A stretch of DNA of 64,000 nt from Tractidigestivibacter sp050946515. GTDB taxonomy: Bacteria > Actinomycetota > Coriobacteriia > Coriobacteriales > Atopobiaceae. Shown in pieces: positions 36,793 through 46,586 of this stretch (positions within the stretch are counted from its first letter, which is position 1; each line of letters opens with the position of its first letter). The notes beneath the pieces were generated by a model. The model had not been told where the DNA came from and searched no databases. It saw only the letters and a list, made by a program, of their open reading frames with translations. The position numbers and the translations under genes are program-made. The stretch is taken from the NCBI RefSeq assembly GCF_050946515.1, contig NZ_JBMNUX010000003.1, forward strand, positions 124,001 to 188,000. The letters run 5' to 3'.

Positions 36793-39700
36793 CCGAGAAC
36801 ACTTCAGCTATCCAGCTGACGCAGGACGGAGCCGAGCTCAAGCCGGCGAAGCATCTCGACCTCTCGAAATCCAAGCTGCGCCTGGGCATCGACGTTGGCT
36901 CCACCACCGTCAAGCTCGCCGTCATCGACCAGGACAACGACCTTGTCTACGCTAACTACGAGCGCCACCACACCGACATTCGCGCCACGGCGAAGGGCCT
37001 ATTCGAGCGCGCCCGCGCGGCCGTGGGCGACGTGCCCATGCGCGTCTCCATCACCGGCTCGGGCGGCATGCTGCTTGCCAAGTGGCTCGACGTCGAGTTC
37101 GTGCAAGAGGTCATCGCCTCCAAGCGCGCCGTCGAGACGCTGATCCCCCAGACCGACGTGGCCATCGAGCTCGGTGGCGAGGACGCCAAGATCATCTACT
37201 TCGACAACGGCATCGAGCAGCGCATGAACGGCACCTGCGCCGGCGGCACCGGCGCGTTCATTGACCAGATGGCCTCGCTTCTGCACACAGACGCCGCTGG
37301 CCTGAACGAGCTGGCCAAGGGCGCCACGCGCATCCACCCAATAGCGAGCCGCTGCGGCGTGTTCGCAAAGTCCGACGTCCAGCCGCTGCTGAACGAGGGT
37401 GCCCGTGCAGAGGACGTTGCGGCGTCGATCTTCCAGGCCGTCGTCACCCAGACCGTGTCCGGACTTGCCTGCGGTCACCCCATCCGCGGTCACGTTGCGT
37501 TTCTCGGCGGCCCTCTGCAGTACCTCTCCGAGCTGCGCCATCGCTTCTATGTGACGCTTGACCTCGACGAAGAGCATCGCATCGTCCCCAAGAACGCCCA
37601 CCTCTTCGTGGCCACGGGTGCCGCGCTCGCAGGCGAGTCCGACAAGGTCGTCACCTTCACCGACGTCATCAAGTCTTTGGACGACCTCAAGGACGTCCAG
37701 GGCTCTGAGGTCCAGCGCCTCGACCCGCTCTTCGCGAGCGAGGAGGACTACAAGGAGTTCAAGGAGCGTCACAACAAGGAGGTCGTGCCGAAGGGCAACC
37801 TCGCCGACTACCGTGGCCGCGTGTTCATCGGCATCGACGCCGGCTCGACCACGATGAAGTGCGCCGTCGTGGGCGAGGCGGGCGAGCTGCTCTACACCTG
37901 GTACGGCAACAACAACGGCGACGTCCTGGGCACCGCCCGCAAGATCATGGACGGCATCTACGACGCGCTGCCGGAGGGTTGCACCATCGGCCACGTGACA
38001 ACCACCGGCTATGGCGAGCAGATCCTGATCCAGGCGCTGCGTGCCGACTCCGGCGAGATCGAGACCGTCGCCCACCTGCGCGGCGCCAAGGCGTTCGTCC
38101 CCGACGTCGAGTTCATTCTCGACATCGGCGGCCAGGACATGAAGTGCCTGCAGGTGAGAAACGGCGTCATCGAGCACATCATGCTGAACGAGGCCTGCTC
38201 GTCGGGCTGCGGCTCGTTCATCGAGAGCTTCGCCGTGTCTATGAACATGACGGTGCAGGAGTTCGCGCAGGCGGCCGTGAAGGCAAAGAGCCCCGTCGAC
38301 CTCGGCAGCCGCTGCACCGTGTTCATGAACTCGCGCGTCAAGCAGGCGCAGAAGGAGGGCGCCACCATCGGCGACGTCGCCGCCGGCCTTTCCTACTCGG
38401 TCATCAAGAATGCCCTCTTCAAGGTCATCAAGCTGCGCGACTTTGACCAGATCGGCAAGTACTGCGTGGTCCAGGGCGGCACCTTCATGTCTGACGCGAC
38501 CCTTCGCGCCTTTGAGCTCTTGACCGGCCGCAAGGTCATCCGCCCGGACATCGCAGGCTGCATGGGCGCCTACGGCGCGGCGCTTCTGGCCCGTGACCGC
38601 GCTGGCGCCAACGGCACCTCAACGATCCTCTCGCGCGAGGCAATCGACAACCTGCAGGTCAAGCGCACCAACGTGCACTGCGGTCGCTGCTCCAACAACT
38701 GCCTTCTCACGATCAACGACTTTGGCGACCACCGTCGCTTCATCACGGGCAACCGTTGCGAGAAGGGCGCGGGCAACACTGGCAAGAAGAAAAATGACGC
38801 CCCCAACCTCTTTGAGTTCAAGAACAAGCTGCTCTTTGATCGCCCGGTTCTTGACCGCGAGACCGCTCCTCGCGGCACCGTGGGCATCCCGCGCGCGCTC
38901 AACATGTACGAGAACTACCCCTTCTGGCATGCCTTCTTCACCAAGCTGGGCTTCTCGGTCATCCTCTCCGACCAGACCTCGGCCAAGACCTACGAGGCGG
39001 GCATCGAGTCCATGCCGTCCGAGTCCGCCTGCTACCCGGCAAAGCTCAGCCACGGTCACATCATGAACCTGCTGGAGAAGGACCCCGACTTCATCTGGAT
39101 GCCCTGCATCCGCTGGGAGCGCAAGGAAGACGACACGGCGACCAACCACTACAACTGCCCGATCGTGATGAGCTATCCGCAGGCGCTTGGCCTCAACGTC
39201 GACGAGCTCTCCGACCCCATCGTCGAGTACCTCTCGCCGTTCGTCCCTTATGACGACAAGCGCGAGCTCAAGCGCCGCCTCTACGAGCTGATCTCCGTCC
39301 AGCGCGAGGAGGACGCAAAGAAGGGCAAGGGTCGCTTCAAGGGCGAGCACATCACGCGCACCGAGATTGACGAGGCCGTCAACTACGCCTGGCAGGCCGA
39401 CCTCGACTACAAGGACGCCATGCACCGCGCCGGCGACGACGCGCTGCGTTGGATCGAGGAGCACAACGGGCACGGAATCGTGCTCGCCGGCCGCCCGTAC
39501 CACAACGACCCCGAGATCAACCATGCCATCCCAGAGCTGGTGCATTCCTTCGGTTTTGCCGTGCTGACCGAGGACTCCGTCGCGCACAAGATGAGCCCGG
39601 AGCGCCCGATTCGCGTGGTCGACCAGTGGATGTTCCACTCGCGCCTGTACCGTGCCGCGCGCTTCGTTGCCAGCCGAAACGACCTTGACCTGATCCAGCT

Positions 39701-41486
39701 CTTCTCGTTCGGCTGCGGCCTTGACGCCCTGACAACCGACCAGGTGCAGGAGATCCTTGAGGCCTCGGGCAAGATCTACACCGTCCTCAAGATCGACCAG
39801 GTCTCCAACCTGGGTGCCGCGCGAATCCGCATCCGCTCGCTGATGGCGGCCCTGAAGGAGCAGCAGGAGGAGCTGCGCCGCGAGGTCGTTGCCGGCGACG
39901 CCAAGGAGGTGGAGCCCGTGGGCGTCCACCTTGCCGACGGCTCGCTGGAGCACGCGCGCAAGACCGACCTCTCGCGTCGCACGCCCGTCTACCGCGAGGC
40001 CAAGAGCGCGGCGTACAAGAAGGTCCGCTACACCAAGGAGATGCAGAACGAGCACTACACCATCCTGGCGCCGCAGATGAGCCCCGTTCACTTTGAGCTG
40101 GCAGAGGCCGTGCTCAAGGACTACGGCTACAACATGGAGCTGCTCCCGTCCGTCGACCAGGGCGCGGTGGACGCAGGGCTCAAGTACGTCAACAACGACA
40201 TCTGCTACCCGTCCATCCTGACCGTCGGACAGATCATGGAGGCCATCGAGAGCGGCAAGTACGACCTTGACCATACGGCCGTCCTCATCTCGCAGACCGG
40301 CGGCGGCTGCCGCGCCACCAACTACATCGCGCTGATCCGAAAGGCGCTTCGCGAGAGCGGCCACGCCAACATCCCGGTCATCTCGATCAACATGGCAACC
40401 GGCCTGGACGAGGACAACCCCGGCTGGTCCATCAAGGACCCGGCGCTGCTCACCAAGGCAATCTACATCCTGCTCTATGGCGACCTCATGATGCAGTGCG
40501 TCTATCGCACTCGCCCCTACGAGGCGGAGCCCGGCTCGGTCAACGCCCTGCACGACGAGTTCATGGCGCGCGCCAAGGCAGAGGTCCACACGCTCAACAA
40601 GAAGAGCTATGAGAAGCTCTGCGCCGACACCATCCGCGCCTTCGACTCCATCCCGCTTCAAAACGACCGCTCCAAGCCGCGCGTTGGCGTGGTGGGCGAG
40701 ATTCTGGTCAAGTTCCACCCGACGGCCAACAACCAGCTGGTCAAGGTCATCGAGTCGGAGGGCTGCGAGGCCAACGTGCCCGGCCTTGTCGACTTCTTCC
40801 TGTTTGGCCTCACGAGCCCCATCAACATGAAGCATGAGCTGGGCTCCAAGGCCTCCAAGCGCCTCACGCACATGGCCGGCATCAAGATCATCGAGGCCGC
40901 CCGCAAGCCCATGAACGAGATGCTCGCCGCCTCAGAGCGCTTCGAGCCCTACGAGGACATCTTCGAGCTGGCGGACAAAGCCGAGCAGGTGCTGTCGCTG
41001 TGCAACACGATGGGCGAGGGCTGGCTGCTGACCGCCGAGATGATCGACCTCATCGAGAACGGCACGCCCAACATCGTGTGCGCCCAGCCGTTCGCATGCC
41101 TGCCCAACCACGTGGTGGGCAAGTCGGTCATCAAGCGCCTGCGCCAGATGCACCCCGAGAGCAACATCGTGGCCGTCGACTACGACCCCGGCGCCTCCGA
41201 GGTCAACCAGCTGAACCGAATCAAGCTGATGATCTCCGTGGCAAAGGAGAACTTCAAGAACGAGAAGGACGGCACCTTCCGCCTGTCCAACCCCGACGAC
41301 CCCACGTTGCGCGACGCCGTGGCGCCCTACGTGGACGAGTCTCGCTACCAGCGCGACTCCATCGTGACGGGCGAGCATGTGCCCGGAGTTGACGAGACGG
41401 GCGTGAGCTACGGCTCGGTGCACCTGTCAAAGGAGCAGCTTGCCCAGATTGAGGATGCCAAGCGTCGCGCGGGCGTGACCAAGTAG
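36789..41486 (+). CDS. Giant 2-hydroxyacyl-CoA dehydratase activase-like protein
   Basis: A 1565-residue protein with two BadF/HgdC-type ATPase (ASKHA) modules. The first starts at LGIDVGSTTVK (about 33) and the second at IGIDAGSTTMK (about 346). Both keep cluster-type cysteines: NGTCAGGTGAF with ASRCGVFAKSDV, and CSSGCGSF with GSRCTVFMNS. A Cys patch (HCGRCSNNC, GNRCEKG) lies near 630-660. A DUF2229-type region and a dehydratase D-component-like region (NDICYPSILTVG, near 1137) follow. Such fusions occur in Clostridia and Coriobacteriia. The ATPase parts may drive ATP-dependent electron transfer; the substrate is unknown. GAGGAGG precedes the ATG. Confidence 0.9.
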   Translation: MTENTSAIQLTQDGAELKPAKHLDLSKSKLRLGIDVGSTTVKLAVIDQDNDLVYANYERHHTDIRATAKGLFERARAAVGDVPMRVSITGSGGMLLAKWLDVEFVQEVIASKRAVETLIPQTDVAIELGGEDAKIIYFDNGIEQRMNGTCAGGTGAFIDQMASLLHTDAAGLNELAKGATRIHPIASRCGVFAKSDVQPLLNEGARAEDVAASIFQAVVTQTVSGLACGHPIRGHVAFLGGPLQYLSELRHRFYVTLDLDEEHRIVPKNAHLFVATGAALAGESDKVVTFTDVIKSLDDLKDVQGSEVQRLDPLFASEEDYKEFKERHNKEVVPKGNLADYRGRVFIGIDAGSTTMKCAVVGEAGELLYTWYGNNNGDVLGTARKIMDGIYDALPEGCTIGHVTTTGYGEQILIQALRADSGEIETVAHLRGAKAFVPDVEFILDIGGQDMKCLQVRNGVIEHIMLNEACSSGCGSFIESFAVSMNMTVQEFAQAAVKAKSPVDLGSRCTVFMNSRVKQAQKEGATIGDVAAGLSYSVIKNALFKVIKLRDFDQIGKYCVVQGGTFMSDATLRAFELLTGRKVIRPDIAGCMGAYGAALLARDRAGANGTSTILSREAIDNLQVKRTNVHCGRCSNNCLLTINDFGDHRRFITGNRCEKGAGNTGKKKNDAPNLFEFKNKLLFDRPVLDRETAPRGTVGIPRALNMYENYPFWHAFFTKLGFSVILSDQTSAKTYEAGIESMPSESACYPAKLSHGHIMNLLEKDPDFIWMPCIRWERKEDDTATNHYNCPIVMSYPQALGLNVDELSDPIVEYLSPFVPYDDKRELKRRLYELISVQREEDAKKGKGRFKGEHITRTEIDEAVNYAWQADLDYKDAMHRAGDDALRWIEEHNGHGIVLAGRPYHNDPEINHAIPELVHSFGFAVLTEDSVAHKMSPERPIRVVDQWMFHSRLYRAARFVASRNDLDLIQLFSFGCGLDALTTDQVQEILEASGKIYTVLKIDQVSNLGAARIRIRSLMAALKEQQEELRREVVAGDAKEVEPVGVHLADGSLEHARKTDLSRRTPVYREAKSAAYKKVRYTKEMQNEHYTILAPQMSPVHFELAEAVLKDYGYNMELLPSVDQGAVDAGLKYVNNDICYPSILTVGQIMEAIESGKYDLDHTAVLISQTGGGCRATNYIALIRKALRESGHANIPVISINMATGLDEDNPGWSIKDPALLTKAIYILLYGDLMMQCVYRTRPYEAEPGSVNALHDEFMARAKAEVHTLNKKSYEKLCADTIRAFDSIPLQNDRSKPRVGVVGEILVKFHPTANNQLVKVIESEGCEANVPGLVDFFLFGLTSPINMKHELGSKASKRLTHMAGIKIIEAARKPMNEMLAASERFEPYEDIFELADKAEQVLSLCNTMGEGWLLTAEMIDLIENGTPNIVCAQPFACLPNHVVGKSVIKRLRQMHPESNIVAVDYDPGASEVNQLNRIKLMISVAKENFKNEKDGTFRLSNPDDPTLRDAVAPYVDESRYQRDSIVTGEHVPGVDETGVSYGSVHLSKEQLAQIEDAKRRAGVTK

Positions 41487-41512
41487 CGCACACAATTCAA
41501 GCGTCAAAACAT

Positions 41513-41550
41513 GGCGCCGGACCTGCATCGTCAGGTCCGGCGCCTTTTTT
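41513..41550 (+). terminator. Rho-independent terminator after the giant gene
   Basis: GGCGCCGGACCTG pairs with CAGGTCCGGCGCC around a 6-nt loop and is followed by six T. Confidence 0.95.
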
Positions 41551-41936
41551 GTTTGGCGTTGTCTGAGCCCTATTACAAATATGGAGGAAATATGGAGAGA
41601 ATGACCAAAGAATTCCCTAAAATATGCAGTTTAAAATAAATTCTATACATCAAACAATAGGAAAAAATGTGTTCGAAGACCGCTTGATGCTTCTGTAATC
41701 ACGATAAACAAATTAGTGATAACTTACCCTTTACAATAGAAATACCCTAAATTATCTGGAAAAATATGGATTTAATTTATAGCAATCGTGCAATTGCCAT
41801 CGATTTGGTCTTAGTTCCCAAGAGAGAATGAGCATTTGATAAATGTGGAGAAGAGATGTGCAAACTCACGATTGAAAAAAATAAATATGCAGTCATAATT
41901 TGAGCCATAGGAACTCAGAAAAGGAAGGGAAGGGCT
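41551..41936 (+). promoter_or_regulatory. AT-rich leader of the PTS/aldolase operon
   Basis: A 386-bp gene-free stretch far richer in A and T than anything else in the window. AAATATGGAG occurs twice in tandem (41577-41597) and a related AAATATGGA recurs near 41763. CCCTAAA occurs near 41615 and 41743, each followed by A/T-rich sequence. These spaced direct repeats suggest a multi-site operator and a curved promoter region for the operon starting at 41937. No regulator gene is adjacent. The ORFs that can be drawn across it look non-coding. Confidence 0.6.
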
Positions 41937-42557
41937 ATGTCTGAACTCGTTCTGCCGAAGGTGACGGTTATTCTTCGCGGCTATGACACCAAGCAGGTGC
42001 TGTGCGTGGTAGAGCAGCTTGTTGGCACGCGTGCAAACTCCGTTGAGATCGCGAGCAACTCTCCTCACGCAATGGAGTCCATCGCGGCTGCAAAGAAGGA
42101 GTTCGGGAAAGACGTCCATGTGGGTGCTGGCACGGTCAAGAACGCCGACATCGCTCGTCGTGCCATTAATGCGGGTGCAGAGTTCATGCTGTCGCCCATC
42201 ATGTTCACCAAGGACATCTTTGATATGGCGCGCGCGGCAAACGTCATCACTGTCCCCTCTGCGTTTAGCCCCTCCGAGGTCCAGCGCATGGTCGACATGG
42301 GCGCTGACATCGTGAAGATCTTCCCCGCCGGCAACATGGGTCCTGGCTACATCAAGGCAATTCTCGCTCCGCTTGGCAAGCTGCCAATCATGGTCGTCGG
42401 TGGCATCAATACCGCCAACGTTCAGTCGTACTTTGACGCCGGCGCAACCTATGCGGGCATCGGTTCGGGCATCTTCAATCCTGAGGACATCACAAATTGC
42501 AACTCCAAGGGTCTCGCCGAGTCGCTTCGCAAGCTCGAAGAAGCCGTCCGCTGGTAG
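41937..42557 (+). CDS. KDPG/KHG-type aldolase
   Basis: A 206-residue class I aldolase of the Eda family, splitting 2-keto-3-deoxy-6-phosphogluconate or a similar 2-keto-3-deoxy acid to pyruvate plus an aldehyde. The Schiff-base lysine lies in ADIVKIFPAGNMGPGYIKA. The VGAGTVKN and VVGGINTANV segments are typical. The usual VEVT near the active site reads VEIA, hinting at an altered substrate. It is first in an operon with galactitol-type PTS genes and a dehydratase of the IlvD/Edd family, matching an Entner-Doudoroff-like route. Confidence 0.9.
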   Translation: MSELVLPKVTVILRGYDTKQVLCVVEQLVGTRANSVEIASNSPHAMESIAAAKKEFGKDVHVGAGTVKNADIARRAINAGAEFMLSPIMFTKDIFDMARAANVITVPSAFSPSEVQRMVDMGADIVKIFPAGNMGPGYIKAILAPLGKLPIMVVGGINTANVQSYFDAGATYAGIGSGIFNPEDITNCNSKGLAESLRKLEEAVRW

Positions 42558-42582
42558 TGGCGGGTTAAGGAAGGGACATCAG

Positions 42583-43047
42583 ATGGCAGACCTTACGTTC
42601 AACAGCTCTTTGGTCATTCGCATCGAGGACGAGGGACTTACCTGCGAGGACGTCGAACGCCGCATCGCTTCGGTGCTGACCGAGCAGGGCTATGCCAAAG
42701 ACTCCTACGCCCAGGCAATCGTCGATCGTGAGAAGAACTTCCCCACGGCGCTTGATATGGGCGGATACAACGTGGCAATTCCGCACTGCGACGTGGAGAA
42801 CGTGAACAAGGCGGCATTCTGCATGGCAGTTCTGGCCCACCCCGTGGCGTGGCACAAGATGGACGAACCTGACGAGACGTGCCCGGTTTCCGTTGTTGTC
42901 ATGCTTGCGCTTACCGAGGCGCATGCGCATCTTGAGATGCTGCAGAAGGTCATCGCGTTCGTGCAGGATCAAGAGCTTGTGGGCAAGGTCGTGGCGTCAA
43001 AGAGCGCCGACGAGATTTATGCGCTGGTAGCGCCGCATTTCAACTAG
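42583..43047 (+). CDS. PTS EIIA component, fructose/galactitol type
   Basis: A 154-residue cytoplasmic EIIA of the mannitol-fructose fold (PTS_EIIA_2). The phospho-accepting His is in YNVAIPHCDVENV (near residue 67), and the C-terminal MLALTEAHAHLEMLQKV is typical. It takes phosphate from HPr and passes it to the EIIB encoded next. The ATG at 42583 follows AAGGAAGGG; the frame extends upstream but overlaps the aldolase gene. Confidence 0.92.
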   Translation: MADLTFNSSLVIRIEDEGLTCEDVERRIASVLTEQGYAKDSYAQAIVDREKNFPTALDMGGYNVAIPHCDVENVNKAAFCMAVLAHPVAWHKMDEPDETCPVSVVVMLALTEAHAHLEMLQKVIAFVQDQELVGKVVASKSADEIYALVAPHFN

Positions 43048-43126
43048 CTCATCAAGAAGTTTTTCATCACTGGGTCATCGGTCATTAGACCATGAAATAG
43101 CAATGCGTGTCGAGGAAGGAATAGAA

Positions 43127-43414
43127 ATGGCTGCGAAAAGGGTTCTTGTTGCATGTGGTAATGGCGTGGCTACGTCTACGGTCGTCGCTTCTAAGGTTAA
43201 GGACTATTGCGCCCAGAAGGGCATCAACATCCAGGTCACGCAGTGCAAGATGCTCGAGCTTCACGGCAAGGCAAACGACTATGACCTCGTGATCACGTCT
43301 GGAAAGTTCTCTGATCCCGACATCAAGACCCCGATCATCATGGCCATCAACCTTCTGACCGGCATTAACGAGCAGGCAACGCTCGACAAGATCGTCGATG
43401 CCCTGAAGGACTAA
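43127..43414 (+). CDS. PTS EIIB component, galactitol type
   Basis: A 95-residue EIIB with the phosphocysteine loop VACGNGVATSTVVA (Cys10), which identifies the lactose/galactitol EIIB fold. It relays phosphate from EIIA to the sugar carried by EIIC. The ATG at 43127 follows AGGAAGGA. The 79-bp gap after the EIIA gene carries no obvious signal. Confidence 0.92.
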   Translation: MAAKRVLVACGNGVATSTVVASKVKDYCAQKGINIQVTQCKMLELHGKANDYDLVITSGKFSDPDIKTPIIMAINLLTGINEQATLDKIVDALKD

Positions 43415-43465
43415 GCGACTCTCACCCAAATTTCCCTGTGCGCGTAGAACGAAAGGAATTCCTGA

Positions 43466-44845
43466 ATGGACGCGTTTATTAACGGTCTATACACTGTCTT
43501 TCAGGCGCTCATTAATGCTGGCGCCTACGTAATGCTCCCGATTATCATCACCATCTTGGGCCTTATCTTCCGCTTGAGCCCGGGCAAGGCTTTCAAGAGC
43601 GGCATCACGATCACCTGCGGCTTTGTTGGCATCAACCTGCTGGTCAACCTGCTCAAGTCCGCAGTCACCCCCGCTGCTTCCGCCATGGTCGAGAACTTTG
43701 GTCTGAACCTCGACGTGACCGACGTGGGATGGGGCGCCATCTCCTCCATCACCTGGGCATCTCCTATCGTTGCCCTTCTGGTTTTCGAGATCTTGGGCCT
43801 GAACATCTTGCTGCTGGTTCTGAAGAAGACCACGACGATGGACGTCGATATCTGGAACTATCACCACATGATGATCGCCGGAATCCTCGTCTTCTTCGTC
43901 ACCGGCAACATTGTGTGGGCTCTGGTCGCAACCGCCTTTACCGCCATCATGACGTTCAAGTTCTCCGATTGGACCAAGCCGCTCGTCTCGCACTTCTTCG
44001 GCATCCCTGACGTTTCGCTGCCGACCATCTCTTACACGTCCTCGATCATCATCGCCGCGCCGCTCAACTGGCTCATCGACCGCATCCCCGGCCTGCGCGA
44101 CGTCAACTTCTCGATCAAGAACGTCCAGAAGTACCTTGGAATCTTTGGCGACCCCATGATGCTTGGCTTCATCCTTGGTTGCGCCATGGGCGCCCTCGCC
44201 CTCATGCCCATTGACCAGATCTTCCTGACCGGCGTCAACGTTGCTGCCGTCATGGTCCTCATGCCGAAGATGACCGCAATGTTCGTTGAGGGGCTCATGC
44301 CCATCTCGCAGGCCGCCCAGAAGTTCACCTCCGACAAGTTTGGTGGCCAGGCGCTCTCCATTGGCCTTGACGCCGCCGTCGTTGTCGGCAACCCCGAGGT
44401 CATCACCACGGCACTCATCATGATCCCCATCACGATTCTTCTTGCCTTCATCCTGCCGGGCAACCGCATGATGCCCCTTGCTGACCTCGCTGTCGTCACC
44501 TTCCGCGTTGCTCTCGTCGTCGCCCTCTGCCGCGGCAACGTGTTCCGCTCCATCCTGATTTCCATCCCGGTCATGGCGGCAATCCTGTATGGTGGCACCT
44601 TCGCCGCTCCGTACCTGACCGCCTATGCAACTTCCACCGGCCTTACCTTTGACGGACTCATCGCCTCTATGGCTGGTCCTTCTCTTACCCAGACCGCAAT
44701 CGTGTTCTGGTCGTGCATCTCTCAGTACGCGATTGTGATCGTGCCGGTCCTGTTCATCTGCTTCCTCGGCGTTTGGTACCTGATCGAGAAGAAGATCGGC
44801 ATGGACAAGATCGAGGCCTATGCGGCCAAGTGCGACGAGCAGTAA
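43466..44845 (+). CDS. PTS EIIC component, galactitol family (GatC)
   Basis: A 459-residue polytopic membrane permease of the galactitol PTS family, about ten or more hydrophobic segments. It opens INGLYTVFQALINAGAYVML and contains FRLSPGKAFKSGITITCGF, both typical of GatC. It imports and helps phosphorylate a polyol or sugar-derived substrate. GatC-like permeases serve several alditols and sugar acids, so the substrate must be judged from the neighbouring enzymes. AAAGGA precedes the ATG. Confidence 0.93.
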   Translation: MDAFINGLYTVFQALINAGAYVMLPIIITILGLIFRLSPGKAFKSGITITCGFVGINLLVNLLKSAVTPAASAMVENFGLNLDVTDVGWGAISSITWASPIVALLVFEILGLNILLLVLKKTTTMDVDIWNYHHMMIAGILVFFVTGNIVWALVATAFTAIMTFKFSDWTKPLVSHFFGIPDVSLPTISYTSSIIIAAPLNWLIDRIPGLRDVNFSIKNVQKYLGIFGDPMMLGFILGCAMGALALMPIDQIFLTGVNVAAVMVLMPKMTAMFVEGLMPISQAAQKFTSDKFGGQALSIGLDAAVVVGNPEVITTALIMIPITILLAFILPGNRMMPLADLAVVTFRVALVVALCRGNVFRSILISIPVMAAILYGGTFAAPYLTAYATSTGLTFDGLIASMAGPSLTQTAIVFWSCISQYAIVIVPVLFICFLGVWYLIEKKIGMDKIEAYAAKCDEQ

Positions 44846-44868
44846 TCGCTCATCAGTTAAGAATTTGC

Positions 44869-44912
44869 TCGGGCGGGTGTTGCAGTCAAAGCTTCGATGC
44901 GGCATCCGCCCG
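44869..44912 (+). other. Hairpin between EIIC and dehydratase genes
   Basis: TCGGGCGGGTGTTGC can pair imperfectly with GCGGCATCCGCCCGA around a 14-nt loop in the 87-bp gap. No T-tract follows, so it more likely stabilises mRNA or attenuates partly than terminates. Confidence 0.4.
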
Positions 44913-44932
44913 AAAGTACAGAAAGGCAATCA

Positions 44933-46573
44933 ATGATTCGGGCCATTGACAAGCTGGAGCCCTTCCAGCGCGCGATTTCCAAGGCTCACCTTGCATCTGC
45001 TGGCGTTTCCGTTGATTCTCTCGAGAATCCCGACAAGCCAATCATTGCAATCGCAAACAGCTGGAACGAGGTCTGCCCTGGTCACGAGCCGCTTCGCAAG
45101 CTTGCGGAGGAGGTCAAGAAGGGCGTCCTCGAGGCCGGCGGCGAGCCTATCGAGTTCAACACCATCGGCATGTGCGACGGCATCGCCCAAGGACATGCGG
45201 GCATGCGCTACTGCCTGCCTCATCGCGAGCTCATTGCCGACTCTTGCGAGGCGATGATCGTGGGCGAGGGCTGCTTTGACGGCGTCGTCTACCTTGGAAG
45301 CTGCGACAAGATCATCCCCGCGATGCTCATGGCTGCGGCGCGCATCAACCTTCCGTCGGCCCTGGTGACGGCAGGTCCTTGCTATGACGAGATAAAGCCC
45401 TCGGAGTCCAAGGCGCTTCGCGCTCGCTTCCTGGCCGGCAAGGCGACAGAGCGCGACGTCATCGAAGGCACGCTCAAGTACTATACGGGTCCTGGCGTTT
45501 GCCCGTTTTTGGGCACGGCCAATACCATGGCATGCCTCACCGAGGGGCTTGGCATGATGCTTCCCGACGGGGCGCTTCTCCCGTCTTCAACGAGCCAGCG
45601 CCGCTTCTCCGCCCGTCGCACCGGCGCGGCCGTGGTCGAGCTTGTCCGCAAGGGCGTGCGTCCTTCTGACATCATGACTCAGGGCGCCATTGACAACGCG
45701 GTCAAGCTGCTCGCATCCATCGGAGGCTCGCTCAACGCCCTCATCCACCTGCCCGCCATTGCCAACGAGCTTGGTCTTGAGTGCACTTGGGCGCAGGTTG
45801 CCGAGACCACGTCCAAGACGCCGGTCATCTGCAACGTGGTGCCCAATGGCGACATCTCGTGCATCAACCTCTACAAGGCCGGCGGCGTCGAGGCAGTGCT
45901 CAAGACCATCGAGGGAGACCTCGACACCTCCGTCATGACCGTGACCGGCAAGACGCTTGGCGAGAACCTCGACCGCGACGTTCCTATTGATCGCTCCGTC
46001 ATTCGCACGCAGGACGACCCCGCCTCCGTTGCCAATGGCATCCAAGTGCTCTACGGCAACCTCGCTCCCGAGGGCGCGCTGGTCAAGACGAGCGCCGTGC
46101 CAGTGGACCAGCACGTCTGGAGCGGCCCCGCCCAGGTATTCAACTCCGAGGAGGAGGCCTTTGCGGCATACGACGCGCACGCCATCAAGCCTGGAACGGG
46201 CGTCGTCGTGCGCTACGAGGGACCCAAGGGCGGTCCTGGTATGAAGGAGCTGCACCGCGTGACCGAGATCATGAAGGGCATTCCCAACTCCGCGGTCATC
46301 ACTGACGGTCGCTTCTCGGGCGCTTCGGGCGGTCTTTCCGTTGGCTATCTTTGCCCCGAGGCCTTTGAGGGAGCGCCCATCGCTCTTGTTCAGGATGGCG
46401 ACATGATTCACGTTGACCTCAACAAGAACCTGATTGAGGTCGAGGTCTCTGACGAGGAGCTCGAGCGTCGCCGCGCCGAGTGGAAGCCGGTCATTCACGA
46501 AAATGGCGGACACCTCCTTGCGCGCTACGCCAAGCAGGTGGGCTCTGCAAAGAGCGGCGCAGTTATCGACTAG
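44933..46573 (+). CDS. IlvD/Edd-family Fe-S dehydratase
   Basis: A 546-residue dehydratase of the dihydroxy-acid/6-phosphogluconate dehydratase family. Cluster cysteines are visible in YLGSCDKIIPAM and GVCPFLGTANTM, with a further CDGIAQGHAGM region. By sequence alone it could be IlvD of branched-chain biosynthesis. Its place between a galactitol-type PTS and other catabolic genes, with a KDPG-type aldolase opening the operon, favours dehydration of a sugar acid or its phosphate to a 2-keto-3-deoxy acid. The ATG at 44933 follows GAAAGG; the in-frame upstream start is less likely. Confidence 0.85.
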   Translation: MIRAIDKLEPFQRAISKAHLASAGVSVDSLENPDKPIIAIANSWNEVCPGHEPLRKLAEEVKKGVLEAGGEPIEFNTIGMCDGIAQGHAGMRYCLPHRELIADSCEAMIVGEGCFDGVVYLGSCDKIIPAMLMAAARINLPSALVTAGPCYDEIKPSESKALRARFLAGKATERDVIEGTLKYYTGPGVCPFLGTANTMACLTEGLGMMLPDGALLPSSTSQRRFSARRTGAAVVELVRKGVRPSDIMTQGAIDNAVKLLASIGGSLNALIHLPAIANELGLECTWAQVAETTSKTPVICNVVPNGDISCINLYKAGGVEAVLKTIEGDLDTSVMTVTGKTLGENLDRDVPIDRSVIRTQDDPASVANGIQVLYGNLAPEGALVKTSAVPVDQHVWSGPAQVFNSEEEAFAAYDAHAIKPGTGVVVRYEGPKGGPGMKELHRVTEIMKGIPNSAVITDGRFSGASGGLSVGYLCPEAFEGAPIALVQDGDMIHVDLNKNLIEVEVSDEELERRRAEWKPVIHENGGHLLARYAKQVGSAKSGAVID

Positions 46574-46586
46574 ATTAGGGGACTCA

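Noticed and set aside
38619..40871. 750-residue leftward frame opposite the giant activase gene
   Set aside because: It is the antisense shadow of a GC-rich gene with strong codon bias; its composition (Val/Leu/Asp/His) is typical of such shadows.
41811..42119. 102-residue leftward frame opposite the aldolase start
   Set aside because: It overlaps a clear aldolase gene and an AT-rich control region and has no supporting features.
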